This document shows, one piece after another, positions 43,843-56,015 of a stretch of 64,000 bases of DNA. The first letter of the stretch is position 1; the number at the start of each line of letters is the position of its first letter. A model generated the notes under the pieces. That model had not been told where the DNA came from, did not search any database, and saw nothing but the letters and a program-made list of their open reading frames with translations. The stretch spans positions 7,597 through 71,596 of the forward strand of contig NW_006916440.1 in NCBI RefSeq assembly GCF_000464535.1. The letters are read 5' to 3'. The DNA is from Endocarpon pusillum Z07020 (lineage: Eukaryota; Ascomycota; Eurotiomycetes; Verrucariales; Verrucariaceae). The translations under genes were made by a program, and so were the position numbers.

Positions 43843-45992
43843 ATGTTACCATCACCCTCTCTGGCTGCAGCCAATAGCAACGATGGCAGAGTTCAAGCTA
43901 CCACAAATGCGCCAAAGCACATTCTTCCCGTAGAAACTCTACCTGAGCATGATCCGGGACATTTTGACTTCGATCAGAACATCCTTCTGAGCCCTCCTCC
44001 TTCTACAGTCACCACTGATCACTTTCACGATGAAACGAACATTTCACCCACCGAAGAGCCCTTGGAGCTCGACTCTATATCTCATCGCAACATTGCAGCT
44101 TACAACCTCAACAATCAGTGGGCCGCGCAACAGTCGCAGGAAGGGTTGACTCCGCCTGCCAGCGAGCCTATAGCAACTGGTCTGCAGATCAAGACCGATA
44201 TAACAACAACCGTACCATCTCTCTTCTCAGCCTCGCTAGACTCGGATTCATACCTTCGTCAGTCAATTTCTACCTCCAGTATACCCAGACGAACGCCGAG
44301 TATCCGTGCTGCGTTGCACACCAGTGCAGGCTCTTTGTCACCCGGATCAGCCCTCTCTTCCCCTCAATTGGCTGCAATGCTGAACATCACACCTCTGCCA
44401 TCTCCTATAGAAATCAGTAAAGATCCATGGAGGTTGAATATTCGTACAAGGTCACGAGGTTCTTCCTTAGCCAATATCGAAGCACCCTCGGAAAGGAGGC
44501 CCTCTAATCTTTCTCCCCCTTCCTCACCTCCCAAACGGAAAGCTTACAACGGCCTCCACGCCTCAGCCGGTACCCTCCCTGCTCACCGTTCTGGAGCAGA
44601 CAGCGGTAGCGATGCCAGCGACCAGACACAGAACCGAAGCATAAGCGATTACGTCCCAGATACCATGATTTCTGCGAAGCCTCGTAATGTGGCTGTTTCA
44701 GGCAACCTCCTCAATCAAGAAATTGTGCGTGTCCAGTCACCCATGCACCGTGAAAGGTACTTGGCTGTTCAGCGAGGCTTTTCTATTCCTTCACCTCCAC
44801 TCAAGACTCCAAACCCTTCCATCAGCAATCTAGGGTCATTTGCTGGACAAGGAGCAAGTGGTGAGCCTCAAACTAAGAAGGCTAAAACTCAAATTTACAC
44901 CGCAAAGAATGTTGCGAATGGGCATGCTAGAAGGTATAAAGTTATTAGATTGTTGGGACAGGGCACCTTTAGCAAAGTTTTCCTAGCTGTGCGACAAGTC
45001 GAGGACGAGGACAGCAATATCGACTATACTAGGGATAGCACCAATCTAGATGGAGTACGAATCAGGTCCCGGAGGTTGGTTGCTATCAAAGTGGTCGAGC
45101 GCGGCCCGGCTGGTGGAGCTGACGCTGAGAGGGTCGAGATTTCTCTGCGGAGAGAGCTTGAGGTGCTTAAGGCCATTAACCATCCCTCACTGGTTCATCT
45201 GAAGGCTTTCGGGACAGACAACGATCGATCGTTACTGGTGTTGAACTATTGTCCGGGAGGCGACCTGTTTGAGGTCGCAAGTTCACAGCTCGAGGTTCTG
45301 GTTCCCAGCCTTGTGAGACGTATCTTTGCGGAGCTGGTCTCGGCTGTTCGCTATCTGCACCAAAAATACATTGTGCATCGCGACATCAAACTTGAGAGTG
45401 AGTAGAGAATGTGTGATTCGTCCGCCACGCTAATGCCTACCCAGATGTGCTCCTCAATATTCCCATCCAGGTTCATCCCGATGTTGAGGATTGGCAGACC
45501 CTAGACCGAGCTGTAATCACACTCACGGATCTTGGTCTCTCCAGGCGTATACCAGAGCCACCAGAGAGTCCTCTATTAACCACCCGGTGTGGCAGTGAGG
45601 ACTACGCTGCACCAGAGTTGCTAATGGGTCAACCTTATGATGGCCGGCAGACAGATGCCTGGGCGCTCGGAGTTATGCTGTACGCGCTCATGGAAGGACG
45701 ACTGCCTTTCGATCCACTACCTGGAGCACGAGGCGACCCGGCAAAGCTGAAGGCTCGAACGCCGCACCGCATAGCACGTTGTGAGTGGGCTTGGTATAAA
45801 TATGGCGACGAAGACGGGGAGTGGGATTCCGAGAAGGGCAAAGACTATGAGGGAGCAAGACCAATCATTGAAGGACTTTTAACGCGCAATACCCGCAGAA
45901 AGACTTTGGATGAAATAAGAGAGATGCCGTGGGTAGAGAAAGGGATCGTCATTGATGGAGGTCTCAGACGAGTCGAGGAAGAAGCGTTGTGA
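43843..45992 (+). CDS. PRR1-like serine/threonine protein kinase
   Basis: Exons 43843-45397 and 45445-45992 encode 700 residues. The first 360 residues are a Ser/Pro-rich disordered region with many candidate phosphorylation sites (SPPSSPPKRKAYNG). The kinase domain follows: RLLGQGTFSKVFLA, VAIKVV, a 30-residue insert before the lysine strand, YIVHRDIKLEN (codon of the catalytic Asn split by the 47-nt intron), LTDLGLSRRI (DLG in place of DFG), CGSEDYAAPELLMGQPYDG and DAWALGVMLYALMEGRLPFD. The activation-segment text is shared with fungal PRR1/PRR2-type kinases, which act in pheromone-response and related signalling in yeast. The exact orthologue is not certain. It lies in the same direction as the dehydratase gene 535 bp downstream. 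Confidence 0.82.
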
Positions 45993-46526
45993 CAGGAGCC
46001 TGTCCCTTGGATTGTTCACAGCATTGAGCGTTATAGGCGGGAAGCGAAGGAGTCGGGACGTGTGTGCTCAGATAAAGGCATAGGAACTTGGAGTCTGGGA
46101 GCTCTTTTGATGGCAAAGCATAGAATAACTTCTGTATTACTACATGTGTGTAAACTGTGCACTTGCATGGGCAAATAGATGCAGCGGCTCTCTTCCAGCA
46201 TTCTACCGTTGTCTAATTATTGTAGTGAAGACTTGTATGCTTTCTTCTTAGAGCTGATTTAGCCTTTCCAAGGTACGGGGGAAGTTCCGAAGTCGCTCAG
46301 TCATGGCAGAACTTTCCAGCTCAAGTCCCAAAAAGCAACCTCCAATTGAAACTTATTGTGAAGTGACGAACCTAAGTCCTACTCTGAGTCGATCAACTAC
46401 CTTTGGGCGTATCAATTAAGTAGCTACCGCATCTACATCTGCGCCCAACTTTTTGGGGCCCTACGATGAGCTTTTCCCAGTTCTGAGCTTCTGTGAAATC
46501 AATTGCCATTTCAGAATCCTCCTAAA
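45993..46526. other. Intergenic between kinase and dehydratase
   Basis: The 534 bp carry the 3' end of the kinase gene and the promoter of ILV3. No gene is seen. No site for known amino-acid control factors was identified with confidence. Confidence 0.4.
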
Positions 46527-48409
46527 ATGTTTGCAACGGGGCCCAGTAGGCGACTGGCAGGTCGTCTCGCACAGCGAATACAGAATCGGCAATTGATGTA
46601 ACTACATTTCTTCCCATTCCAGCGACGAGTCTCACTATACTTAGACGTCCATTCACAGGCTCCCACAGCCGATACGATGAGTCCCCCAACATACCTGCCG
46701 GGCTGAACAAGGTCTCCCGTCATGTCACGCAGCCTAAGTCTCAAGGAGCATCACAGGCTATGCTCTATGCGACTGGCATGTCAGAAACCGACATGTCGAA
46801 GCCGCAGATTGGCATATCGTCTGTCTGGTACAGCGGCAACCCGTGTAACATGCACCTCATGTCTCTGTCGAACGTGGTCAAGGAGAGTGTAGCAAAAGCT
46901 GGTCTGGCGCCGATGCAGTTCAACACTATCGGCGTGTCGGACGCGATATCAATGGGCACTACAGGCATGAGATATAGTTTACAATCAAGAGAAATCATCG
47001 CGGATTCGGTAGAAACGGTCATGCAGGGACAGTGGTACGATGCAAATATATCTCTGCCGGGCTGTGACAAGAACATGCCTGGCGTGGTGATGGCAATGGG
47101 AAGAGTTAACCGGCCTTCTATTATGGTCTATGGGGGGACGATCAACCCTGGATGTGCAAAGACCCAAAACAACGCGGATATCGATATTATATCCGCTTTT
47201 CAGGCGTACGGCCAATTCTTGAGTGGAGACATTACCGAGGAGCAGCGGTTCGACATAATTCGACATGCGTGCCCTGGTGGTGGTGCTTGTGGAGGCATGT
47301 ATACAGCAAACACGATGGCTTCGGCTATAGAGATTATGGGCATGACGCTACCTGGGAGTTCTTCCAATCCGGCAGAGTCCAAGGCGAAACAGCTTGAGTG
47401 CCTTGCTGCTGGAGGTGCTATTCGAAATTTGCTGAAGCTCGATATCAGACCATCCGATATCCTCACCCGTCAAGCATTTGAAAATGCCATGATTCTTGTC
47501 AACATCACTGGAGGGTCGACGAATGCCGTTCTGCACTTGATTGCCATTGCTGATTCGGTGGGTGTGAAACTAACGATTGACGATTTCCAAGCTGTCAGTG
47601 ACAAAACACCATTCTTAGCAGACCTCAAGCCTAGCGGCAAATACGTGATGGCAGATCTACACAATATTGGAGGTACACCGTCGTTGATCAAGCTTCTGCT
47701 GAAGGAAGGTGTGATCAAGGGTGACGGAGTGACAGTAACAGGTCAGACATTGGCGAAGAATGTCGAGAACGCCCCAGATTTCCCCTCGGATCAGACCATC
47801 ATCCGGCCTTTCAGCAAACCCATCAAGAAAACTGGCCACATTCAGATCCTGCGCGGCTCGCTTGCCCCAGGAGGCTGCGTGGGAAAGATTACAGGAAAGG
47901 AAGGGTTGAAATTCGTTGGGAAAGCCAAGGTCTATGATGAAGAAGACCTATTTATTCAGGCTTTAGAGAAGAATGAGATAAAGAAAGGAGAGAAGACTGT
48001 GGTAGTGATCCGGCATGAAGGTCCTAAAGGCGGTCCAGGAATGCCAGAAATGCTGAAACCATCTTCAGCGATCATGGGAGCAGGTCTCGGAAATGATGTC
48101 GCACTGATCACAGATGGCAGATTCAGTGGTGGCAGTCACGGCTTTCTGATTGGTCATATCGTACCCGAAGCAGTTGAGGGAGGACCGATCGGACTCGTCG
48201 AGGATGGTGATGAGATCAGCATAAACGCCGAGACGAGAGAACTCAATCTGCACGTTGATGCCACAGTCCTTGATCAGAGGAAGAAGAAATGGGCGCAAAA
48301 TCCACCCCAACCAAGAGTCAGGAGAGGTACACTCGGGAAATATGCTAGATTGGTCCAGGACGCGAGTCATGGATGCATCACGGATGCAGATATGTCTGAT
48401 ATCAATTGA
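46527..48409 (+). CDS. ilv3: Dihydroxy-acid dehydratase, mitochondrial
   Basis: Exons 46527-46597 and 46645-48409 give 611 residues. The enzyme converts dihydroxy-isovalerate and dihydroxy-methylvalerate to the 2-oxo acids of valine and isoleucine synthesis, using an Fe-S cluster in mitochondria. Cluster cysteines are visible in SGNPCNMH (Cys91), LPGCDKNMPG (Cys164) and HACPGGGACGG (Cys233). Other signatures are TGGSTNAVLHL, GSLAPGGCVGKITGKEG and TDGRFSGGSHGFLIGH. Residues 1-45 are Arg-rich, without acidic residues until DESPN, as a presequence should be. A second splice choice (intron 46561-46622) also keeps frame and changes only the presequence. Whether this is the sole housekeeping copy or a paralogue cannot be told from the window. 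Confidence 0.93.
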
Positions 48410-50615
48410 AGAAGGCAAAAGGTCCAAGGTCTGTGCCGAAGACCCCTTTATCTGTAATCTTGTTATTGCTTCATTCGTCTAGGCTCAGTGCTGACAGGTG
48501 ACCATCCTCTTGACTTGACTTTACCTGAAACGTAATACCTACCACATTAGGTGCACTCCAGTTCCTTGGCCTTTGTGATTTGTTCGAATTGTCGGTCCTT
48601 CTCCGTCCTCTTCAAAGGGATATTGATCGGTTCCATGCATGACAAGGGATTGCTACTCGCTCTTGCTACACAAGAATACTTATCAGCTTCTTATAACTGG
48701 TCCCAGCTCCAGCCGATTGAAGTCATGTTGCTTTCCTTGAAGTATTTCCAAAGAACATAGCGATGGTTTGCATGACATGGTAGGTGAATGCATGGGTGTG
48801 AAGTGCAGAATCTGCCATGCTTCAACGTTCGGCCAAAGCATGCAATGATCTTGGCCGAACAGAGGACAGGGTACATATAGATGTGGATCAGGTTCCTTCT
48901 CCAGTCGCAAAAATCATCAAACCACAATAGCACATCCATGAGCAATCCATCTCTCTCATTTCAGTCAGCCAGTCTACCCAGGATTAGGCTCATCCGGTTT
49001 CCATGATTAAGCAGGTTTTATCCGAGCAGGGGTACCCCAGAGGACCTGTTGCTTGACGCATCGTGTTGCAATTCTTGAGGAATATGACCTACGGAACTTC
49101 TAGTCGCCCAATGGTTCTCTTAATATACCCTACTCTACCTTGCTCAAATTGAGGGCTGTGACACAACTGCGGCCTCGTTACAGTTCAGTCATATATTCTT
49201 ATTTTCCAACAAGATATCGGCTCCTCTATGACAAATCGACTGGCCTAAGCTTGATGTCAAAAAATATCATCGGAAACTCATCGATGCCCTCAATTCCTAC
49301 GCCGTCTTACGCACCACTCTCTTGGTGGTTGGAATCAAACTGCGCCGTCAACGATATGGACCACCTCAGAGTAGTCCTTCTGAACAGCACATCCCATTGA
49401 ATGATGATGAGTCTCCTCTTGCTTATCAAACGAGGCGTGTTCAGATCACCAGGCCGGGTTCAATTAGCTGAGACAAAGATGGCGATTACCCTAGTTAGGG
49501 TTTTCACGTACAAAAAGTCCAGATCCGAAACGAAGCCGGTTACAGGATCAATCGACTACTATAAGAAGGCTTGGTGTCAGATCCCTTCAAAGTGGAGCAA
49601 CAAGCGTAAGAGACTCCACTGTCTTGGTCTACAGTATTGTCATTTCTGCTTAATTAAAAGGCTTACATTTGATCCTGTGCGCGGCTTACCGAAGTCTTAT
49701 CCAAGCTGCCCTTTTGTCCGCAGCTTGGCCAAGGAGTGCAAGATGTGATCCAGGTTGAGGACTCACGATGAGCCTGTGGTCTCCGATCCCAGTGTTTACG
49801 CCTCCTTAAGTGGGACCTTCCTCGGGCCCGCACCATCACCGTCAATCTGTCCTATGCCTTGTCTTACTCTAGTATGGGAGGTGAGGCTGCTCATCTAAAG
49901 TCTTCTCGACCATTTTACCATCTCATCAGGATTGGGTTAATCGCTCCAGCCATGCATAATGCTAAATTAACTCACAGGGGATATTTGCAAGTCACGCCGT
50001 CGATCGACTTTACAGGCAAAAATATGAGAGAAAATTGCAAATGATCTGGTCGTTTAGTTTGGGGCGCGCAAGGAATCACGCGAGATCAAGACGATCAGGG
50101 AAGGACGCGCAGAGCCGACGCGATGAGCAGCATAGAACCTAGGAACGATCGAAACCCTGTGGGTCCGGATATCCAGTCAGAGCTCCATGGACAGACGTCG
50201 TGTGCTGCATCGATGGCGCACGTCCGTCCTCCTAAGATGCTTCTCACAAGCCATGAGAAGGTGTATATTGGCTCCTTGCCCTCGATCATGACATGTTCAC
50301 GAACATGTCTTGTTGCCAGCCTAAAATAGATCAACCGAGAGAATGAAAGACAACAAAGCTTTGAGCCTGAAGGCATAATCTCGCATACTTTCTGTACTTC
50401 AGAAAGAGGTTGGGAACTTCGGAGATCGGATATCTCCGATGAAGACTTAAATATGACATCATTCTAATAAAGCATTAAATGTATTACCACAGTCTGATTA
50501 TTTTGGATACAATCATCCCAGGTGTAGCATGATGATGTCTTGGATAGTAGCTCCGTGTTGGTAGCGAAAGGTGAGACGAACTAGAATATGTCAGTGTGTT
50601 TGATATCCAACTAGT
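48410..50615. other. Intergenic, 2.2 kb without an intact gene
   Basis: Short frames on both strands (for example 50095-50376 minus) show no family likeness. The stretch leads into a TPR relic, so part of it may be decayed accessory gene sequence. No repeats or RNA genes were recognised. Confidence 0.4.
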
Positions 50616-50736
50616 AAACTTCTTATATCCCTGCAGTGCCCGTGTATATATACATCTGTTCCGCCTTCTCCATCTTACCCTGGCTAGCATAGAGATTGCC
50701 GAGATTGTTGACTGTGTTCAGTGTTAATGTGTTCCC
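50616..50736 (-). pseudogene. Relic of a kinesin-light-chain-type TPR gene
   Basis: One TPR unit remains on the minus strand: NTLTLNTVNNLGNLYASQGK, MEKAEQMY, then, after a frame change, TRALQGYKKF. The break lies in a TATATATA run, so a dinucleotide expansion probably shifted the frame. Flanking units are not recognisable. Such TPRs end fungal NLR and Clr5 proteins. It is an orphan fragment next to the HET gene. Confidence 0.7.
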
Positions 50737-50739
50737 TTC

Positions 50740-51145
50740 CCCACGCCTTTTCCTTTCCTTGGAGAGCTCGTACGTACATGGGAAAGTTACGTAATTGGTA
50801 CACACTTCAGAATCTATCTCAGGAGAAGAAGCTAACTAACTACTGCACAGAGTGCAGTCACATGATGCCAAGGATTTGGCTGTACGCGTATGGCCAATTC
50901 CAACAGAAATCAGTTGTAGCCTTAGTATCAGGGTTATTTATTAACTAATTTATTTCAAATGCTGAATGTACTGCTCTGAATGTACCTCTCTGAAGATTTT
51001 CCGCACAATATCTTACTTTAGTTACCGATCAATCAATAGGTTGCTTTCAACTCACATTATTGGTGTCTTTCATCCTTAATTACCCCCTGCAGGAGATGTG
51101 AACGAGTCTATCACCCAGTACTAGAGCGCTCACAAGGACTGGCAA
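50740..51145. other. Upstream region of the HET-domain gene
   Basis: About 400 bp of ordinary to AT-rich sequence between the TPR relic and the HET start. It presumably holds the HET promoter. Nothing else is seen. Confidence 0.4.
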
Positions 51146-53740
51146 ATGAGAATGGAGCACGTCGCTCTACCCTCGAATAATTTTCATCCACCTTTAGTCA
51201 TACCCTTCATATGTGACAATGGTGCTCTTGAGTATGATCATAAAGGATTCCTCGACTTTCCTAAACGTATAGGTGTCGTCCCTGAAGACATTATGCAAGG
51301 CAAATTCCACGGACTGAGCCACCTTGATGCCTTGAGTTTCTTTCAGTCGTGGTGCTTCTTTGGGTTGCTCTTCGAATTTCTAACCATTGTCGGTCGGGTT
51401 TTCACGATCGAAGATTTTCTGCAGCGAGAACCGTCGGCAGTGAGTGCAGGCCTAACAGGTCGCATCATTTCTACAAAGAAGTTGCCGGTACTATTTCGCG
51501 AGCTGGAAGAGGAATCACGAACATTGGATATTGCTGAGAAGGTCAAACGATTTGACACCATCTGTGAGCGTCTTCAGGTCGCTGCAGAATTCACTTATCT
51601 TAGCAGCAGTTACGAAATCGATGTAGATGGGCGACATTTCTTCTCCGATGACTCGATTAATTGGGCAACAGCTTCATCGCCGGGGAATTTGGTGCATCTT
51701 TCCATTGTGGCGCTAGGCGAGCTTCTCGAATCCATAACCGCTACTTTGTATAAGACCAGACGCTCCACTTACAGGGGCTACCGTCACAGAGGCCCAAGTA
51801 CATTTATAGAGTCTCGTATGTTACAGGCAGGGTGGTGCCCAAGCCAGGCCAGGGCGCTCTACGATCAAGACACAGGGCTTACTTTCATGTATTACTTGAG
51901 CTCTATGAACATCCACGCTTTGGGTTGGAATCATGATGGGTGTGGAGACAGCTTTCGCTGCCAATTTGACACGCTGGACTTGCAGAAATACCAAACAAAA
52001 CATTCTTTGGAATGCCAGCCCATAGGTACGTCTGATGCCGCTGCCTCTGCTCTTTGACAATCCATCAGCCATTCAAAGTGAAACATTTTCTCAACCGATT
52101 GAGTGACGCCACGTTAACGTGCGCAATTGATGACTAGGAGGGAATAATTGTCGATTCATCACCCCAGAATCGACTTGGTCACCTCGCATTTCTGGCATTG
52201 TACGAAGATATCAGACACCGCTGATCAAGGTACATGAGCATGGTGTTGATAGAACGGTGCAGATCTGCGTAAAAGCAGCCGAGATAAATCTTGCGCAGCC
52301 TAGGAAATATATCGGGAGTCAACTTGTTGATAAGTGCGCTACTATCATCGGGTTACGAACTGGCTCTTGGTGGCTCAACGTGATCGAGACCCGCTACGTC
52401 TGTATCTCCCATGTTTGGGCTGAGTAAGTACACGAATTGGTATCTGTTAACAAGGCTTTGCTGATCAATCAAGCGGATTGGGAAATCCACGAGAGAACAG
52501 TATTCCCGCGTGTCAACTTATGCGCTTACAGCGTATGGTCAACGAGCTTTACCCCCAAGAGGAGAGGCCCGTGCCATTTTGGCTTGACACCTTGTGTGTC
52601 CCAATACGCAGACGCTTCCGGAGAATGGCCATAGTTAACATGGCTCAGATTTACAGGCGGGCGGATAAGGTTCTGGTGTTGGACTCTTCACTTCTCCAGG
52701 CTTCTACCACAGCCTCTCCGCCCCTTGAACTACACGTTCGTCTAATGACATCACGTTGGAGCCGGCGATTGTGGACTTTGCACGAGGCAATCCTGGCTGA
52801 GCAGCTCTATTACCAATTCGCGGATCGCGCGCTTACCCGTGGTCAGCTTTGTGATATTTGGCTGAAGTCCCTGCTCAGCTGTCGCCAACCTGATTCCTCT
52901 GGTAGCTGCGAGGTATCGGATCAGCTGACCCCCATCCGCGATGAGACTCGTAAGGTAGGGCTCCGCATCTTGTTCTCGGACCCTGTTGCGCGGCAGGCAT
53001 TTAACTGGTTGTTTCAGCTGGAACGATTCACAGGAATGCGTAAAAATGCAGACGCAGCGTTCATGCGGGTTGCATTGAATGCTTTGTTCTGGCGTACTAC
53101 TAGCTGGCCCGGCGACGAAGCCATCTGTTTGGCCGGCCTTCTTGACCTAGAACTAGGGCAACGCGAGTTACTCGCCAAAACGGATGCAGCCGACAGTTTG
53201 AAGATCCTATTCATGTCGCTTGATTCAGTCCCATTGGACATACTATTCGCCAACCTGCCTAGGTCACACGACTTGGGCTTTTCCTGGATCCCCTCAACTA
53301 TCCTGGGCAGAGGTCGTGATGCGTTCATGACAAGCTTGCGCCCTGCTTACCCAACGCCCGAAGGACTTCGCTTCACATCCCCCGGCTTTCGTCTACGGGG
53401 CAAAGTTGAACCAGTCTTGAATGACAACAGAGTCTATCTGGAATACAACGGTCATTACTACTATATGGTTCCCCGAGCTAAGAAACACGTCTTTGAGTGG
53501 AAATATCTTGAATCCTTGGACTTAGCGGTCATTCTTCCAACACCTCTAGTTTATCCCGGCTTTACATTCGCTGCTCTCATTGCGGTTCAGGGGACGGTTG
53601 ATGATGAGCTACGATGTTTTTACCTGCATCCGATACTGATCTCCAGTCGCGATGACCAAATATCCATTTATATAAATCACCACGGGCCCGTAGTTAGGTG
53701 TACAGCTTATCCCGAGGAGCAGGCATGGTGTATACGATGA
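51146..53740 (+). CDS. HET-domain protein (heterokaryon-incompatibility family)
   Basis: Exons 51146-52025, 52138-52423 and 52474-53740 give 810 residues in one frame; introns are 112 and 50 nt. The N-terminal half (MEHVALPSNNFHPP, FICDNGALEYDHKGFLDFP, ESRMLQAGWCPSQ) matches the conserved leader of large HET proteins. The HET domain begins near residue 380: RYVCISHVWADGLGNPREN, where the Asp codon is completed by the second splice, then VPFWLDTLCVP and YRRADKVLVLDSSLLQ and SRWSRRLWTLHEAIL. HET domains (PF06985) trigger cell death after non-self contact, often downstream of NLRs. No break was seen, so it may be functional. The true start may be Met3 (MEHV). Confidence 0.85.
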
Positions 53741-54849
53741 GGCCTCAAACACCACATCAGTCCAAACCCGCAAGCTGTCAAATCTAGTGAGGTTGCCGCA
53801 AAGCTGTTTTTGCATACTGTGTCAGCTGGGTCTGTGGTGGAGTAGCAGGCAGACAACCTCGCTGTGTAGTAGGTAACGAAATGTCCGGTTGGTGATGAGA
53901 TAGTACGCGCAAGGTTTTGTGCACTCTGTCTGGATTTAATGATTAATAAAACTCTCCTCGATCAGCCCTTACTAGATATCGTTTCGTAGATTTTGACGTA
54001 CTCTTCCCACACATCTAGCGCTGCTCAATAGTTTACCAAAGTTCTATCTTGGAAGGCAGAAGGCGGTCACTGTTGATAATACTGCTGTTTTCTTCATGGC
54101 AACCCCTCCCCTTTGTCCATGTAATAATATCCCTACGAGCCCCAGGTATACTGGTCACACTGAGATTCTACTCACTTCATGACGCTCGGAGCAGGTTGAA
54201 TGGATAGGGCGGCAACAGGCAGCAAGCCTAGGTGGTAGCGCAGTTTGAAGTAATTCGCAGCCTTGCGATTCAAGCTAAATAGCCCTAGATTAACGTTATT
54301 CTGAATCAAATGCTCCTTATCTGAGTCTATTTGGAGCTATTTTGGTAGAGCTATAGCTGTTTGAAATTTGAGAGTTGCCGAACGTGCTGCGCGAAAAACC
54401 GTGGGGTGTCTCGGCAAGTGGTAGTGTACGTTACTAGGCGGTACGGGCGTAAAGATAGTCAGAGAGGACAGATAGCTAAAGCTTGGCTGATACAGACGTG
54501 TAAGCCACCTTAAATAACCTAAACAGGTCCTTGAGATAAGAGGGTGATAGCAGTAGCTCTAGGGATTAATCCTTATAACGAATTTTCTACGCGCCACTAG
54601 AGTTTAGATCGATTGTACTAGTGACGCTCTAAATTTAGCGTATATTGAAAACTTTGGAAGCACGACTCTGTATGACTTGTAGAAATACTTCGCGAGCCCG
54701 CCGCTATCTTTCTGGCTCTCACAATTCTTTAGGCTTTAAAACCTCAAAACACTCAACACAATCCCTATCTTGCGAAGCTGGTCACCTCAAGGCCAACGTC
54801 AGTGCCAGTGCCCACGGGCCTTTCCCACAGCCTTGACGCCTCTTCCCTC
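53741..54849. other. Intergenic with transposon-like debris
   Basis: From about 54200 to 54640 the sequence turns AT-rich and loses coding texture. It contains a short hairpin TTGCCGA (54375-54381) / TCGGCAA (54411-54417) followed by GTAGTGTACGT, a layout like the subterminal part of Tc1/mariner-type elements. No transposase fragment was recognised and the other end is missing. Confidence 0.35.
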
Positions 54850-55719
54850 ATGTCAGCAGAAGAAAAGGAACCTCTCCTCAACGCTAATCCTACCCTCCAG
54901 AAATACTACGCCTCCTTAGAGTCGCGCATTGGATATCGTCTATTCCTCGGTGATACCAGACATTTCGGGTATTACCCAAGTTCTTCATCATGGCCATTCC
55001 CGATCAACGGAGCCCTACGCGCAATGGAGGAACAGCTCTTCAACGCGCTAGAATGCCCTCCAGGCTCCCGAGTGCTGGACGCTGGATGTGGCGTAGGACA
55101 TGTGGCTCTTTACATGGCAAAAGCTGGTGACTATCGCATTGAATGTATCGATGTCGTTGCTCGTCACGTTGCAAAAGCCAAGCGGAACATCTCCAATGCT
55201 GGCATGGAGGGTGCGATATCGGCAAGCCTCGGAGACTACCATCATCTCGAAGACTTCTACGACAACTCCTTTGATGGCATCTACACAATGGAAACATTGG
55301 TGCATTCGACGAATCCGCTTGGCGTACTGCGGGAATTCTTGCGGCTGTTGAAGCCCGGCGGACGCATAGCGTTGAACGAGTACGACCATGACGACTTAGG
55401 AAAGGCCCCCAAAGACCTGGCAGATACAATGAAGAAGGTCAACAAGTACGCCGCTATGCCAGCGAATGCCTCGTTTGATAGAGACGTTCTGAAGGAGCTA
55501 TTGCAGGAAGCTGGCTTTGAGGACGTACAACTAAGGGATCTATCGGAGCATATTGTGCCCATGTTGTGGCTCTTCTATCTCCTGGCACTAGTGCCCTATA
55601 TTTTGTTGAAGCTGCTAGGGATAGAGCATCGCTTCGTGAACACCATGGCAGGCGTGGAGTCATATAGGGGCCGACACCTCTGGAGGTACATCCAAGTCCC
55701 CGGCAGAAAGCGATCATGA
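54850..55719 (+). CDS. Class I SAM-dependent methyltransferase
   Basis: A single exon of 289 residues from ATG 54850; the open frame extends upstream only through GTG codons. Motif I is RVLDAGCGVGHVAL (residues 75-87), followed by ECIDVV (acidic residue for the SAM ribose), FDGIYTMETLVHS and LKPGGRIALNEYD. The fold and the TMETLVHS post-motif text resemble sterol C24/Erg6-like and related small-molecule methyltransferases. The C-terminal part contains a hydrophobic stretch (VPMLWLFYLLALVPYILLKL), suggesting membrane contact or a lipid substrate. The substrate is unknown and there is no biosynthetic cluster nearby. Confidence 0.8.
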   Translation: MSAEEKEPLLNANPTLQKYYASLESRIGYRLFLGDTRHFGYYPSSSSWPFPINGALRAMEEQLFNALECPPGSRVLDAGCGVGHVALYMAKAGDYRIECIDVVARHVAKAKRNISNAGMEGAISASLGDYHHLEDFYDNSFDGIYTMETLVHSTNPLGVLREFLRLLKPGGRIALNEYDHDDLGKAPKDLADTMKKVNKYAAMPANASFDRDVLKELLQEAGFEDVQLRDLSEHIVPMLWLFYLLALVPYILLKLLGIEHRFVNTMAGVESYRGRHLWRYIQVPGRKRS

Positions 55720-56015
55720 TCCACATGGGACGCCTCGAACCCCATCCAACAAATCCCTGATTCAGGTTTTTATTGGAGCGGCTTTGCCGATGCCCTGCCC
55801 AGCCTGGCCCCCAAACTTGCTTCTATGTTACGTCAATTGGGGGCCTTGTCCTGAAGGCCTTGGCATCGTGTAAATGTGGCTGGCACTTTATCTACAGACT
55901 CTCCTCCTTTCCAGACATCTGATGGACTTGTCTTCTAGACTTGAATCACTACTGTACTACAAGAGCGTAATCAGAATCATTTGCTAAGGAGGCGCAACCG
56001 ACACCAGATCGCCCA

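Noticed and set aside
46527..48409. Dehydratase as a self-resistance copy in a metabolite cluster
   Set aside because: No synthase, P450 or transporter genes lie next to it. Neighbours are a kinase gene and non-coding DNA, so there is no cluster evidence.
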